This document shows positions 8,837 through 20,184 of a stretch of 64,000 bases of DNA, piece by piece. The stretch's first letter is position 1; each line of letters starts with the position of its first letter. The DNA lies in assembly GCA_027532775.1 (NCBI GenBank), contig JAPZTO010000003.1, positions 248,001-312,000 on the forward strand, written 5' to 3'. A program made the position numbers and the translations under genes. This DNA is from Beijerinckiaceae bacterium. GTDB taxonomy: Bacteria; Pseudomonadota; Alphaproteobacteria; Rhizobiales; Beijerinckiaceae. The notes below the pieces were generated by a model. That model saw only the letters and a program-made list of their open reading frames with translations, ran no database searches and was not told the origin of the DNA.

Positions 8837-9469
8837 ATGGCCGAGTTTCGTCTGCACGGATTCGGAGAATCCGGAAATGCCTACAAGGTTGCGCTGATGC
8901 TGCAACTTTCCGGCGCCGACTGGGAAGTCGTGCCCGTTGATTTTTTCAACGGTGTCACGCGCAGCGCTGAATGGCGAGCCAGCCTCAATGCCCAGGGCGA
9001 AGTGCCGATCCTCGAACATCATGGCGAAGCCCTCACCCAATCCGGCGTGATCCTCGACTATCTGGCCGAGGTTCTCGGGAAGTTCGGTGCGGAGGATGCC
9101 CGGGAGCGCCGTGAGATCTGGCGCTGGATCCTCTTCGACAATCACAAATTCACCAGCTATTTTGCAACCCTTCGCTTCCTTTTCGGGCTGCAGAAGAGCG
9201 GCGACACGCCAGTCACGGAATTCCTGCGCGGCCGTGCGCGATCCGCCCGCTTCGTGCTGGAACAGCATCTCGCCACCCGTTCCTTCGTGGTCGGTGACCG
9301 GCCGACCATCGCGGATTTCTCGTTGGCCGGCTATGCCTTCTATCCGGAACCGACCGGCATTGACGACGCGGAGTTTCCTCATATCGAGGCGTGGAAAGGC
9401 CGGATCCGGTCTCTCCCGGGCTGGAAGGGGCCCTACGAGCTCATGCCGGCGTCAATGCCCAAGGGCTGA
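8837..9469 (+). CDS. glutathione S-transferase family protein
   Basis: A 210-residue soluble protein with the thioredoxin-like GST N-domain (about 1-80): LHGFGESGNAYKVALMLQL carries the likely catalytic serine or tyrosine-equivalent region, and GEVPILEHHGEALTQSGVIL is the glutathione-binding cis-proline and ESxAI-type segment, here with Gln-Ser. The helical C-domain includes the VVGDRPTIADFSLAGYAF capping box. The substrate is unknown. ATG at 8837 follows CAGGAG. It converges with the next gene, and the two stops are joined by a short hairpin, GGCTGA/TCAGCC (9464-9480). Confidence 0.9.
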   Translation: MAEFRLHGFGESGNAYKVALMLQLSGADWEVVPVDFFNGVTRSAEWRASLNAQGEVPILEHHGEALTQSGVILDYLAEVLGKFGAEDARERREIWRWILFDNHKFTSYFATLRFLFGLQKSGDTPVTEFLRGRARSARFVLEQHLATRSFVVGDRPTIADFSLAGYAFYPEPTGIDDAEFPHIEAWKGRIRSLPGWKGPYELMPASMPKG

Positions 9470-9474
9470 ACGCC

Positions 9475-10083
9475 TCAGCCGACGCGCGAGGCCGGCGGCG
9501 TTGCCGGTCGGCGCGCCAGCCAGAGCCGTGGCCATTCCCAGCCATGCCCGGACGAGCGGGCTGCGGCATCGTCGATCGCCTCCCGGATCAGCGAGATAAT
9601 GGTCCGGCGCGGGGTCTCGACCAGCGCGACCGATTCATCCAGTTCGACGAGGATTTCCGCCGAGAACTTGCGGGCGAGGGCCCGCATCGGCGCATTGTGC
9701 CGGAGGCAGCTCATATAGAGGCGAGCAAAGCCGCGGTTGCGGGCGGAACGCAAGGTGCGCGCAAAAAGCGCCGTGCCGATGCCGCAATTGCGCCATTCCG
9801 CCTCGACCGAAAAGGCAATCTCGGCTTCGCCGGTGAAGAGTTCGCCCAGAGGGCGCAATTCCGCCGCGCCGATCATCCTGTTCTCGAGGAAGGCGCCGTG
9901 GATGATCGCATTCAGGGTGATGCATCGGGCGGCATATTGCTCAAGGAACGCATCATTGGTGATTGTGCCGAAGCGTGTCCGCCGGCTCCCGGCATCGAGT
10001 GCCAGAAGATGGGCTTCGAAGGCCGGATGATCCGTCGGCAGCAGCTTCCGGTAGGTGATCCGGTCCAGTTCTATCTTGGGCAT
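9475..10083 (-). CDS. GNAT family N-acetyltransferase
   Basis: A 202-residue protein with a GNAT core. The region IGAAELRPLGELFTGEAEIA gives strands 2-4, EWRNCGIGTALFARTLRSAR is a recognisable acetyl-CoA-binding motif A (Q/RxxGxG/A type, here RNCGIG), and LYMSCLRHNAPMRALARKFS is motif B. The C-terminal extension (about 40 residues) is Ala/Arg rich. The substrate cannot be told from sequence. It is transcribed away from zapE, and the shared upstream region carries a short dyad at 10130-10146. Confidence 0.85.
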   Translation of the reverse strand: MPKIELDRITYRKLLPTDHPAFEAHLLALDAGSRRTRFGTITNDAFLEQYAARCITLNAIIHGAFLENRMIGAAELRPLGELFTGEAEIAFSVEAEWRNCGIGTALFARTLRSARNRGFARLYMSCLRHNAPMRALARKFSAEILVELDESVALVETPRRTIISLIREAIDDAAARSSGHGWEWPRLWLARRPATPPASRVG

Positions 10084-10129
10084 TGCAATTGTCCTTCAGC
10101 TTTCGCGTGACAGGCGCTCTCCCGATCTT

Positions 10130-10146
10130 TTGTTGCACTGCAATAA
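10130..10146. promoter_or_regulatory. inverted repeat between divergent GNAT and zapE genes
   Basis: TTGTTGCA-C-TGCAATAA is a 17-bp dyad with one mismatch, in the 147-bp gap between two divergent genes. The position suits an operator for one or both promoters. The binding protein is unknown; the TetR gene downstream of zapE is one candidate, but this is only inference. Confidence 0.35.
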
Positions 10147-10230
10147 ATCCGGCTTTGGGCTTTTCGATGGCAAGTTCCGTGCCGTTGAACGCCCCCGGTT
10201 TCGGCCGCGCCTTGCGAGGTGCCCCCGCTC

Positions 10231-11445
10231 ATGCGAAAGAGCGACCGGAACAGCACGGGAAGACGCAAGATGGCGGGAGCGATTGCGGCACGGTATGCCG
10301 CGATGGTGCAGGAAGGCAGGCTCGAATCCGATCCTGCGCAGGCCCGGATCGTCCGCCGTCTGGATGCGCTCGCGGCTGAGCTCGAGGCGCACCGTCTGGC
10401 CCGCAAGACCTCCGCACTCGGGTGGCTGTTCAGCCGGAAGGCACCGGTTGACCCGATCCGCGGGCTCTATCTGTGGGGTTCCGTCGGGCGGGGCAAGACC
10501 ATGCTCGTGGATCTTTTCCACGAGCATCTCCAAGTGAAGCGCAAGAGGCGCGCGCATTTCCATGCGTTCATGGCCGATGTCCACCAGCGGATTCATGCGT
10601 GGCGGCAACAGGCCAAGCAGGGGCTGGTCAAGGGTGACGATCCGATCCAGCCCGTCGCCGAGGCTTTGGCCGAGGAAGCCTGGGTTTTGTGCTTCGATGA
10701 GTTCGCCGTCACGGATATCGCGGATGCGATGATCCTCGGGCGGCTGTTCCAGGCGCTGTTCGCGCGCGGGGTGGTTATCCTTGCGACGTCGAATGTCGAA
10801 CCGCAGCGGCTCTACCAGAATGGGCTGAACCGGGCGCTGTTCCTGCCCTTTATCGGGCTGATCGAGGCGCGGATGGACGTTGTCCGGCTCGATGCGCGGA
10901 CCGATTACCGGTTGGAACGCCTGCAGGGCCAGCCGGTCTATTACAGCCCGAATGGTGATGCCGCACGGGCTGCTCTCGACAGCCTGTTTGCGGAGCTATC
11001 GGGAGGAGCGGCGCCGAAGCCGCGCATCCTCGATGTCGGCGGCCGGCAACTGGCCTTGCCGCAGGCGGCGGGCGCCATTGCCCGGGCGAGCTTCGACGAG
11101 CTCTGCAACCGGCCGCTGGGCTCGCTCGACTATCTCGCCATCGCCCGGACCTTCCATACTTTGGTGCTGGACGATATTCCGGCCCTGACCTTCGAGCGGC
11201 GGAACGAGACCAAGCGCTTCATCACGTTGATCGATATCCTCTACGAGCATCACGTGAAGATGGTCTGCTCGGCCGAGAAGCCGGTTGAGTCCCTCTATGT
11301 TGCCGATCGTGGCCATGAGGCCTTCGAGTTCGATCGAACGATCTCTCGCCTGATGGAGATGCGCTCGGAATCCTATCTTGCCCTGCCGCATGGCCGGACG
11401 GACAGCGAGGCCTCCGGCAACACGACGGGGCTGGTGGAGACATGA
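10231..11445 (+). CDS. zapE: cell division protein ZapE (AFG1-like ATPase)
   Basis: A 404-residue P-loop ATPase of the AFG1/ZapE family. It has Walker A GSVGRGKT (83-90), Walker B LCFDEFAVTDIADAMIL, the sensor-like ATSNVEPQRLYQNGLNR, and the C-terminal RFITLIDILYEHHVKMV segment typical of the family. ZapE associates with FtsZ in Escherichia coli, and the mitochondrial homologue AFG1 acts in respiratory-complex quality control. ATG 10231 follows GAGGTG; ATG 10270 (MAGAIAARYAAMV) also has a usable site and matches the usual N-terminus, so the start is uncertain by 13 residues. Its stop overlaps the start of the TetR gene (ATGA). Confidence 0.94.
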   Translation: MRKSDRNSTGRRKMAGAIAARYAAMVQEGRLESDPAQARIVRRLDALAAELEAHRLARKTSALGWLFSRKAPVDPIRGLYLWGSVGRGKTMLVDLFHEHLQVKRKRRAHFHAFMADVHQRIHAWRQQAKQGLVKGDDPIQPVAEALAEEAWVLCFDEFAVTDIADAMILGRLFQALFARGVVILATSNVEPQRLYQNGLNRALFLPFIGLIEARMDVVRLDARTDYRLERLQGQPVYYSPNGDAARAALDSLFAELSGGAAPKPRILDVGGRQLALPQAAGAIARASFDELCNRPLGSLDYLAIARTFHTLVLDDIPALTFERRNETKRFITLIDILYEHHVKMVCSAEKPVESLYVADRGHEAFEFDRTISRLMEMRSESYLALPHGRTDSEASGNTTGLVET

Positions 11446-12041
11446 GTTCCGCGGGCATGGTCGAGAGTGTCCGGAACCGCCTGATTGCCGCCGCGGCAAC
11501 GGAAATCCGGCAGATCGGCCCGCGTCGGATGACGATTTCGGGCATTGCCGGGCGGCTCGGCATGAGCCATGCCAATGTCTACCGCTACTTTGCCGACAAG
11601 GGCGCTCTGGTCGAGGCTGTGCTGAATGGCTGGCTGCGCATTATCGAGCAGCGGCTCCAGGATATCGTCGACGGGCCCGATCCGGCCGATGACAAGCTCG
11701 AGCGTTTCCTTTCCACGCTGGCCCGGGCCTATTCCGAGGCGACCCATCAGGATCCTGCGATCTTTCACCTGCTCGCGGAACCTGAATTCGCACCGGCGGA
11801 AGCCGAGCGGCATCGGAAGCGCGTCGAGGGGCTGGTGGAGCGGGTGATCGAGGAGGGCAATGTGACCCGCCTGTTTTCGGGGGGAGATTCCCGGCGCATG
11901 GCCGTGCTGGCGCTCGATCTCGGCTGCCGGTTCTGCGATCCCGGGATGGTCTGGCTGGGCAAGGCCGATTCCGTGGGTTCCGAAGCGCGTCGCGACCGCG
12001 TGGTGCGATGGGTCGTACGGGCGATGAGTGGTCGGAAATAG
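11442..12041 (+). CDS. TetR/AcrR family transcriptional regulator
   Basis: A 199-residue regulator. The N-terminal helix-turn-helix is clear at about residues 28-60: RMTISGIAGRLGMSHANVYR then YFADKGALVEAV, with the conserved Y-R-Y/H-F of TetR proteins. The remaining 130 residues form the helical ligand and dimer domain and give no ligand clue. It overlaps zapE by 4 nt (ATGA), so the two are co-translated. The following intergenic region contains a GTTACA/TGTAAC dyad that could be its own operator or one for mdh, which is untested. Confidence 0.92.
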   Translation: MSSAGMVESVRNRLIAAAATEIRQIGPRRMTISGIAGRLGMSHANVYRYFADKGALVEAVLNGWLRIIEQRLQDIVDGPDPADDKLERFLSTLARAYSEATHQDPAIFHLLAEPEFAPAEAERHRKRVEGLVERVIEEGNVTRLFSGGDSRRMAVLALDLGCRFCDPGMVWLGKADSVGSEARRDRVVRWVVRAMSGRK

Positions 12042-12049
12042 GATTACAA

Positions 12050-12073
12050 GTTACATTTTTTTAAATCTGTAAC
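12050..12073. promoter_or_regulatory. dyad GTTACA-N12-TGTAAC in AT-rich mdh upstream region
   Basis: The 315-bp gap 12042-12356 is strikingly AT-rich for this window, especially 12045-12215. Just after the TetR gene lies a perfect 6-bp inverted repeat with a 12-nt AT spacer. It could be an operator or a weak terminator; the T-run is inside the loop, which argues against a classical terminator. Confidence 0.4.
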
Positions 12074-12183
12074 GTTATCTCATATGACGATTTGACGACA
12101 AACCACGATTCTCGATTTTCTCAAGTTATTGAAATACAACGCAATGAATCGAGCAAGTTTTCTGGCTTTCCTGCTTTAGGGCT

Positions 12184-12212
12184 TTGGTAAGCAGTAAAAT
12201 CATCTGTTTTAT
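12184..12212 (+). promoter_or_regulatory. possible sigma70-type promoter for the mdh-suc operon
   Basis: TTGGTA (12184-12189), a 17-nt spacer, then TTTTAT (12207-12212), each matching 4 of 6 consensus bases. It lies in the only long AT-rich gap before mdh and would leave a leader of about 140 nt. It is a candidate by position and spacing only. Confidence 0.35.
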
Positions 12213-12314
12213 GGATTGCGGCTTGCCGCCCCCTGCAAGTCCCGCTACCCGCTTGGCCCAATCCGGCGCAAGCCGGTTCCCGCCCCGGCGCCCTGCCCTG
12301 GTTCCGGTGCTTGA

Positions 12315-13319
<1,005 letters not shown>

Positions 13320-13336
13320 GGCCGTCGGCAACGGGA

Positions 13337-13354
13337 AGCCGGCCTTGGCCGGCT
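13337..13354. repeat. perfect 18-bp palindrome between mdh and sucC
   Basis: AGCCGGCCTTGGCCGGCT is fully self-complementary and sits at the centre of a longer GC-rich region of dyad symmetry in the 89-bp mdh-sucC gap. There is no T-run, so it is not a standard terminator. An mRNA-processing or stability hairpin that lets mdh differ from the suc genes in level is possible. Confidence 0.6.
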
Positions 13355-13408
13355 GCCCTTCCGACTGCCGGTTGCCCCATGCCGAATGCCACTCCGAAGG
13401 AATAACCG

Positions 13409-14602
13409 ATGAATATCCATGAATATCAGGGCAAGGCGATCCTCAAGGCCTATGGTGCCAATGTCTCGGCCGGCTATCCGGCCCTGACGGTTGCCGAGGC
13501 CGTGGAAGCGGCGAAGAAGCTTCCGGGCCCGCTCTATGTCGTGAAGAGCCAGATCCATGCGGGTGGCCGCGGCAAGGGCAAGTTCAAGGAACTGCCGGCC
13601 GATGCAAAGGGCGGTGTGCGCCTCGCTTTCTCGATCGACGAGGTCGAGAAGCATGCCAGGGAAATGCTCGGCAACACGCTCGTCACCATCCAGACGGGCG
13701 AAGCCGGCAAGCAGGTCAACCGGCTCTATATCGAGGATGGCTCGGATATCGAGAAGGAGTTCTACATCTCCATGCTCGTCGACCGCGAGACCGGGCAGAC
13801 CGCCTTCGTCGTCTCGACCGAGGGCGGCATGGATATCGAGGCTGTTGCCCATGACACGCCGGAAAAGATCATCACCTTCTCGGTGGATCCGGCGACCGGC
13901 GTGATGCCGCATCACGGCCGCGCGGTGGCCAAGGCGCTCAATCTGACCGGCGATCTCGCCAAGCAGGCGGAAGTGCTGACGGCGCAGCTCTACAAGGCCT
14001 TCGTCGAGAAGGACATGGCCATGCTGGAGATCAACCCGCTGATCATCACCAAGGACGGCAGGCTGAAGTGCCTCGATGCCAAGATCGGCTTCGATTCGAA
14101 CGCGCTCTACCGCCATCCCGAGATCATGGAACTCCGCGACCTGACGGAAGAGGATTCCAAGGAGATCGAGGCCTCGAAATTCGACCTCGCCTATATCGCG
14201 CTCGACGGCACGATCGGCTGCATGGTCAACGGTGCCGGCCTCGCCATGGCGACGCTCGACATCATCAAGCTCTATGGCGCCGAGCCGGCGAACTTCCTCG
14301 ATGTCGGCGGCGGCGCGACGGAAGAAAAGGTGACGGCGGCCTTCAAGATCATCACCGGCGATCCGAAGGTGAAGGGCATCCTCGTCAACATCTTCGGCGG
14401 GATCATGAAGTGCGACGTCATCGCGCGCGGCGTGATCGGCGCGGTCAAGGCGGTGGGCCTCAAGGTTCCGCTCGTCGTCCGCCTCGAAGGCACGAATGTC
14501 GAGGAAGGCAAGACGATCATCCGGGAATCCGGCCTCAACGTCATCCCCGCGGATGACCTTGATGACGCCGCCCAGAAGATCGTCAAGGCCGTTCAGGGTT
14601 AA
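13409..14602 (+). CDS. sucC: succinyl-CoA synthetase (ADP-forming) subunit beta
   Basis: A 397-residue beta subunit, of typical length. It starts [12 protein letters not shown], has the ATP-grasp segment [16 protein letters not shown], the AMLEINPLI metal and nucleotide site, and the C-terminal CoA-ligase domain with NFLDVGGGA and [10 protein letters not shown]. It works with SucD to make ATP (or GTP) from succinyl-CoA. RBS GAAGGAAT precedes the ATG; sucD follows after 20 nt. Confidence 0.98.
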   Translation: MNIHEYQGKAILKAYGANVSAGYPALTVAEAVEAAKKLPGPLYVVKSQIHAGGRGKGKFKELPADAKGGVRLAFSIDEVEKHAREMLGNTLVTIQTGEAGKQVNRLYIEDGSDIEKEFYISMLVDRETGQTAFVVSTEGGMDIEAVAHDTPEKIITFSVDPATGVMPHHGRAVAKALNLTGDLAKQAEVLTAQLYKAFVEKDMAMLEINPLIITKDGRLKCLDAKIGFDSNALYRHPEIMELRDLTEEDSKEIEASKFDLAYIALDGTIGCMVNGAGLAMATLDIIKLYGAEPANFLDVGGGATEEKVTAAFKIITGDPKVKGILVNIFGGIMKCDVIARGVIGAVKAVGLKVPLVVRLEGTNVEEGKTIIRESGLNVIPADDLDDAAQKIVKAVQG

Positions 14603-14622
14603 GGTCAGGCAGAGGAACCACG

Positions 14623-15510
<888 letters not shown>

Positions 15511-15515
15511 TCCAG

Positions 15516-15857
15516 ATGCGGATGTCGGAGATTCCCTTCGGAACCACGGATTGGTCGGCGATCGCGCCGACCCGTCATCCCGGCGAGGCCGGCGAGGCGC
15601 TCTGGCGCACGCAGACTTTCGGGCCGCAGGAAAACCGCATTCGCGTTCGCATGGTCGAGTATTCGGCCGGTTATGTATCGGACCATTGGTGCGAGAAGGG
15701 GCATGTCCTGCTCTGTCTCGAGGGCGAGCTGGAAACCACGCTCGCCGATGGCCGACACTTCGTGCTCAAGCCGGGCATGAGCTACCAGGTTGCCGACGGC
15801 GCGGAGCCGCATCGCTCCGTCTCGCCGCGTGGCGCCCGCCTTTTCATCGTCGATTGA
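15516..15857 (+). CDS. DHWC-motif cupin-fold protein
   Basis: A 113-residue single-domain cupin. The first cupin motif region reads SDHWCEKGHVLLCLEGELET and the second FVLKPGMSYQVADGAEPHRS. The histidines in these segments are placed to bind a metal, although the unusual Asp-His-Trp-Cys cluster defines its own small family of unknown function. Either ATG 15516 or ATG 15522 may be used. It lies 5 nt after sucD and 19 nt before sucA, inside the TCA operon and in the same direction, so it should be co-transcribed with them. Its codon use looks like its neighbours. A link to succinyl-CoA or 2-oxoglutarate metabolism is suggested by position only. Confidence 0.82.
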   Translation: MRMSEIPFGTTDWSAIAPTRHPGEAGEALWRTQTFGPQENRIRVRMVEYSAGYVSDHWCEKGHVLLCLEGELETTLADGRHFVLKPGMSYQVADGAEPHRSVSPRGARLFIVD

Positions 15858-15876
15858 ACCGCCAGGGGACGTTCAG

Positions 15877-18753
15877 ATGGACCGCGATTTCGACAACGCC
15901 GACGAGTTGGCCGCCATCGGCGGTGACAGTGCCGCCTATTTCGAGGCGCTCAATGCCGAGGCCGCGCCCGGCCCGTCCTGGAAGCGCCAGAACTGGCCCG
16001 TCACGGCCAATGGCGAGCTGATCTCGGCGCTTGACGGCAACTGGGCCGCGATCGAGAAGGCGGTCGGCGACAAGCTGAAGGGCAAGGCCGAAGCGGCCGG
16101 CAAGGGCAGTGCCATCTCGGAAGCCGATGTCCAGCGCGCCGCGCGGGATTCGGTCCATGCCCTGATGATGATCCGTGCCTATCGCATGCGCGGCCATCTC
16201 CACGCCAATCTTGACCCGCTTGGCATTGAAGGTCCGAAGGATCACGAGGAGCTGCATCCCTCGTCCTACGGGTTCACGGATGCCGACTGGGACCGCAAGA
16301 TCTTCATCGACCATGTCCTTGGGCTCGAATTCGCGACCCTTCGCGAGATGCTCGACATTCTGCGTCGCACCTATTGCGAGACGATCGGCTACGAATTCAT
16401 GCACATCTCCTCGCCGGCCGAAAAGGCCTGGCTGCAGGAGCGCATCGAAGGCCCGGACAAGGAGATCACCTTCACCCGCGAGGGCAAGCGCGCGATCCTC
16501 AACAAGCTGGTCGAGGCGGAAGGGTTCGAGAAGTTTCTCGACGTCAAGTTCACCGGCACCAAGCGCTTCGGGCTGGATGGTGGCGAGAGCCTGATCCCCG
16601 CGCTTGAGCAGATCATCAAGCGCGGCGGCAATCTCGGCGTGCAGGATATCGTGTTCGGCATGGCGCATCGCGGCCGCCTTAACGTGCTGACGCAGGTGAT
16701 GGGCAAGCCGCACCGCGCGCTGTTCCACGAATTCAAGGGCGGTTCCTTCGCCCCGGACGATGTGGAAGGCTCGGGCGACGTGAAGTACCATCTTGGCGCG
16801 TCCTCGGATCGCGAATTCGATGGCAATCGTGTCCATCTGTCGCTGACGCCGAACCCCTCGCATCTCGAGATCGTCAATCCGGTCGTGCTCGGCAAGGTCC
16901 GCGCGAAGCAGGACCAGCTCGGCTGCCCGCCGGATGATCGCCGGGCCGTTTTGCCGCTGCTGCTTCACGGCGATGCCGCCTTTGCCGGACAGGGCGTGGT
17001 GGCGGAATGCTTCGGGCTCTCCGGGCTGAAGGGGCATCGAACGGGCGGTTCGGTGCATTTCATCATCAACAACCAGATCGGCTTCACCACATATCCGCGC
17101 TATTCGCGGTCCTCGCCCTATCCGTCGGATGTAGCGAAGATGGTCGAGGCGCCGATCTTCCACGTCAATGGCGACGATCCCGAAGCGGTGGTCTTCGCGG
17201 CCAAGGTAGCCACCGAATTCCGGATGAAGTTCCAGAAGCCGGTCGTCATCGACATGTGGTGCTATCGCCGCTTCGGCCATAACGAGGGCGACGAGCCCGG
17301 CTTCACCCAGCCGGTCATGTACAAGAAGATCCGCGCGCATGAGAGCACGCTGGCCATGTATGCCCGCAAGCTCATTGCCGAAGGCGTTGTCACCGAGGGC
17401 GAGGTCGAGAAGATGCGGGCCGACTGGCGCTCGCGTCTTGAGGCTGAATTCGAGGCCGGCCAGGCCTACAAGCCGAACAAGGCCGACTGGCTCGATGGCA
17501 AGTGGGCTGGCCTGAAATCGACTAAGGAAAACGAGGATGATCCGCGTCGCGGCCAGTCCGGTGTCGCGATCGATCGCCTCAAGGAGATCGGCCTCGCGAT
17601 CACCACGGTTCCGAAGGAAATGAACATCCACAAGACCATCCAGCGCTTCCTCGAGAACCGCCGGAAGATGGTCGAGAGCGGCGAGGGGATCGACTGGGCG
17701 ATGGGCGAGGCCCTCGCCTTCGGCACTCTCGTGACGGAGGGGCATCGCGTCCGCCTTTCGGGGCAGGATTGCGAGCGCGGCACCTTCAGCCAGCGGCATT
17801 CCGTGCTGATCGATCAGGAAACCGAGACGCGCTACACCCCGCTCAACCATATCGAGGCCGGGCAGGGGCGCTACGAAGTCATCAACTCGATGCTCTCGGA
17901 AGAAGCCGTGCTCGGGTTCGAATATGGCTATTCGCTCTCGGAGCCGAATGCGCTTGTCTGCTGGGAAGCCCAGTTCGGCGATTTCGCCAACGGCGCACAG
18001 GTGTTGTTCGACCAGTTCATCTCGTCGGGCGAGCGGAAGTGGCTGCGCATGTCGGGGCTCGTCTGCCTGCTGCCGCATGGCTATGAAGGCCAGGGCCCCG
18101 AGCATTCCTCGGCCCGGCTCGAGCGCTTCCTGCAGCTCTGCGCGGAAGACAACATGCAGGTGGCGAACTGCACGACGCCGGCGAACTACTTCCATGTGCT
18201 GCGCCGGCAGATCAAGCGCGACTTCCGCAAGCCGCTTATCCTGATGACCCCGAAGAGCCTGCTGCGCCACAAGCGCTGCGTGTCCGACCTGGCGGAACTG
18301 GCGGAGGGCACATCTTTCCACCGCATCCTCAAGGATGATGCCGAACTCGGGCGCGCGCCGCTCAAGCTCAAGCCGGATGCCAAGATCCGCCGCGTGATCC
18401 TCTGCTCGGGCAAGGTCTATTACGACCTGCTCGAGGATCGCGAGAAGCGCGGAATCGACGATGTCTACATTCTCCGCGTGGAACAGCTTTATCCGTTCCC
18501 GCTCAAGTCGATCGTCGCCGAATTGTCGCGCTTCAAGAAGGCCGATGTCGTCTGGTGCCAGGAAGAACCCAAGAACATGGGCGCCTGGTCCTTCGTGGAG
18601 CCTTATTCGGAATGGCTGCTGAGCCAGTCCGGCTCCTCGGCCAAGAAGCTGCGTTATGTCGGCCGCCCGGCCTCGGCCTCGACCGCCGTGGGCCAGATGT
18701 CGAAGCACCTGCAGCAGTTGCAGGCTTTCCTCGACGAAGCCTTCGCCTCCTGA
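15877..18753 (+). CDS. sucA: 2-oxoglutarate dehydrogenase E1 component
   Basis: A 958-residue thiamine-diphosphate enzyme that decarboxylates 2-oxoglutarate and transfers succinyl to the lipoyl group of SucB. It has the N-terminal helix AYFEALNAE, the segment [31 protein letters not shown], the TPP-binding [13 protein letters not shown] region through [23 protein letters not shown], and the pyrimidine-domain [17 protein letters not shown] and [17 protein letters not shown] 15877 follows AGGGGA; a frame opening at 15790 would overlap the cupin gene with non-homologous sequence. sucB starts 34 nt downstream. Confidence 0.98.
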   Translation: MDRDFDNADELAAIGGDSAAYFEALNAEAAPGPSWKRQNWPVTANGELISALDGNWAAIEKAVGDKLKGKAEAAGKGSAISEADVQRAARDSVHALMMIRAYRMRGHLHANLDPLGIEGPKDHEELHPSSYGFTDADWDRKIFIDHVLGLEFATLREMLDILRRTYCETIGYEFMHISSPAEKAWLQERIEGPDKEITFTREGKRAILNKLVEAEGFEKFLDVKFTGTKRFGLDGGESLIPALEQIIKRGGNLGVQDIVFGMAHRGRLNVLTQVMGKPHRALFHEFKGGSFAPDDVEGSGDVKYHLGASSDREFDGNRVHLSLTPNPSHLEIVNPVVLGKVRAKQDQLGCPPDDRRAVLPLLLHGDAAFAGQGVVAECFGLSGLKGHRTGGSVHFIINNQIGFTTYPRYSRSSPYPSDVAKMVEAPIFHVNGDDPEAVVFAAKVATEFRMKFQKPVVIDMWCYRRFGHNEGDEPGFTQPVMYKKIRAHESTLAMYARKLIAEGVVTEGEVEKMRADWRSRLEAEFEAGQAYKPNKADWLDGKWAGLKSTKENEDDPRRGQSGVAIDRLKEIGLAITTVPKEMNIHKTIQRFLENRRKMVESGEGIDWAMGEALAFGTLVTEGHRVRLSGQDCERGTFSQRHSVLIDQETETRYTPLNHIEAGQGRYEVINSMLSEEAVLGFEYGYSLSEPNALVCWEAQFGDFANGAQVLFDQFISSGERKWLRMSGLVCLLPHGYEGQGPEHSSARLERFLQLCAEDNMQVANCTTPANYFHVLRRQIKRDFRKPLILMTPKSLLRHKRCVSDLAELAEGTSFHRILKDDAELGRAPLKLKPDAKIRRVILCSGKVYYDLLEDREKRGIDDVYILRVEQLYPFPLKSIVAELSRFKKADVVWCQEEPKNMGAWSFVEPYSEWLLSQSGSSAKKLRYVGRPASASTAVGQMSKHLQQLQAFLDEAFAS

Positions 18754-18787
18754 ACGTCCATCCAGAGACCGAACAAAGGTTCACCCT

Positions 18788-19993
18788 ATGAGCACTGAAA
18801 TCCGCGTCCCGACCCTCGGCGAAAGCGTGTCGGAAGCCACGATCGGCAAGTGGTTCAAGAAGCCCGGCGATGCCGTCAAGGCCGACGAGCCGTTGCTCGA
18901 GCTCGAAACCGACAAGGTGACGCTGGAAGTGAACGCGCCGGCGGCCGGCACGCTCGCGGAAATCGTGGCGAAGGATGGCGAATCCGTCGGAGTCGGCGCG
19001 TTGCTCGGCATGATCAGCGCCGGTGGCGCGGCGGCTGCTGCCGCGCCGGCTCCTTCCGCAGCTCCGGCTCCGGCGCCTGCCCCGGTCGCGGCCCCGGCCG
19101 TGCAGCCCTCGGCGATGCCGCCGGCCCCTTCGGCCGCGAAGATGATGGCCGAGACCGGCCTCTCCGTCACCGAAGGCTCGGGCAAGCGCGGCCAGGTGCT
19201 GAAGGAAGATGTGCTCCGTGCCGCCGCCGCCCCGGCACCGGCCCCCGCTGCTGCCCCCGCCGCGCCGCGTGCCGCTTCCGCCCCGTCGGATGCCTCCCGC
19301 GAGGAGCGGGTGAAGATGACCAAACTGCGCCAGACGATCGCGCGGCGCCTCAAGGAAAGCCAGAACACGGCTGCCATGCTGACCACGTTCAACGAGGTCG
19401 ATATGGGCGCGGTCATGGCGCTCCGGAACCAGTACAAGGACCTGTTCGAGAAGAAGCATGGCGTGAAGCTCGGCTTCATGAGCTTCTTCGTGAAGGCCTG
19501 CGTGCAGGCGCTGAAGGAATTGCCGGGCGTCAATGCCGAGATCGACGGCACGGACATCATCTACAAGAACTACTACCATGTCGGCATCGCCGTCGGCACG
19601 GAGAAGGGCCTCGTCGTGCCGGTCCTGCGTGATGCGGATCATCTCGGCCTGGCCGGGATCGAGAAGGGCATTGCCGATTTCGGCAAGCGCGCCCGCGACG
19701 GCCAACTCAAGATCGAGGAAATGGCCGGCGGCACCTTCACGATCACCAATGGCGGCATCTATGGCTCGCTGATGTCGACACCGATCCTCAATGCCCCTCA
19801 ATCGGGCATTCTGGGCATGCACAAGATCCAGGAACGGCCGGTGGCCATCGGCGGCAAGATCGAGATCCGCCCGATGATGTATCTGGCTTTGTCCTATGAT
19901 CACCGGATCGTCGATGGCAAGGAAGCCGTGACCTTCCTCGTGCGCGTCAAGGAAAGCCTCGAGGATCCGGCCCGGCTGGTGATGGATTTGTGA
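18788..19993 (+). CDS. sucB: dihydrolipoyllysine-residue succinyltransferase, E2 of 2-oxoglutarate dehydrogenase
   Basis: A 401-residue E2 core protein. Domains in order: a lipoyl domain with the modified lysine in [11 protein letters not shown] (Lys43); an Ala/Pro linker; a peripheral subunit-binding domain ([25 protein letters not shown]); a second Ala/Pro linker; and the acyltransferase domain ending with the catalytic [13 protein letters not shown]. Only one lipoyl domain is present, as usual for SucB. ATG 18788 is chosen because it begins [16 protein letters not shown]; the longer frame reaches into sucA. Its stop overlaps the start of a small membrane ORF (GTGA). Confidence 0.98.
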   Translation: MSTEIRVPTLGESVSEATIGKWFKKPGDAVKADEPLLELETDKVTLEVNAPAAGTLAEIVAKDGESVGVGALLGMISAGGAAAAAAPAPSAAPAPAPAPVAAPAVQPSAMPPAPSAAKMMAETGLSVTEGSGKRGQVLKEDVLRAAAAPAPAPAAAPAAPRAASAPSDASREERVKMTKLRQTIARRLKESQNTAAMLTTFNEVDMGAVMALRNQYKDLFEKKHGVKLGFMSFFVKACVQALKELPGVNAEIDGTDIIYKNYYHVGIAVGTEKGLVVPVLRDADHLGLAGIEKGIADFGKRARDGQLKIEEMAGGTFTITNGGIYGSLMSTPILNAPQSGILGMHKIQERPVAIGGKIEIRPMMYLALSYDHRIVDGKEAVTFLVRVKESLEDPARLVMDL

Positions 19994-20181
19994 GGCATCG
20001 TATCGCCAGAGCCTCCATCCCTTTCCTTTTAACGTCACCTGCCTATGCAGCTGGTGACGTTGAAGGAATTGTGCTGCTTCTCGGCATGGTACAGCTTGCA
20101 TCGCTAGTCCTTTGTGTCGGATTTATTGCGTATTTTGTTGGAGTCGGTCTTTTGCGCCTTGTGCGTCGCTTGCTGAGGTAG
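19990..20181 (+). CDS. small membrane protein of unknown function in the TCA operon
   Basis: A 63-residue frame from GTG at 19990, which overlaps the sucB stop (GTGA); the SDR gene follows its stop after 3 nt. The N-terminal part looks like a signal sequence ([14 protein letters not shown] then AGD). The second half is a strong membrane helix ([20 protein letters not shown]), and the protein ends with [10 protein letters not shown], a basic cytoplasmic-type tail. I do not recognise a family. Third-position GC is near one half here, against roughly 85-90% in the neighbours, so either it was acquired more recently or it is under different constraint. It might not be translated, but the tight packing and membrane pattern argue for it. 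Confidence 0.5.
   Translation: MRHRIARASIPFLLTSPAYAAGDVEGIVLLLGMVQLASLVLCVGFIAYFVGVGLLRLVRRLLR
20031..20061. repeat. inverted repeat AACGTCACC...GGTGACGTT inside the small ORF
   Basis: Two perfect 9-bp arms separated by 13 nt (which also contains TGC/GCA complementarity) near the start of the small membrane ORF, 38 nt after the sucB stop. No T-run follows. It could fold into an mRNA hairpin that protects the sucB 3' end or modulates downstream SDR/lpd expression. Confidence 0.6.
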
Positions 20182-20184
20182 ATC

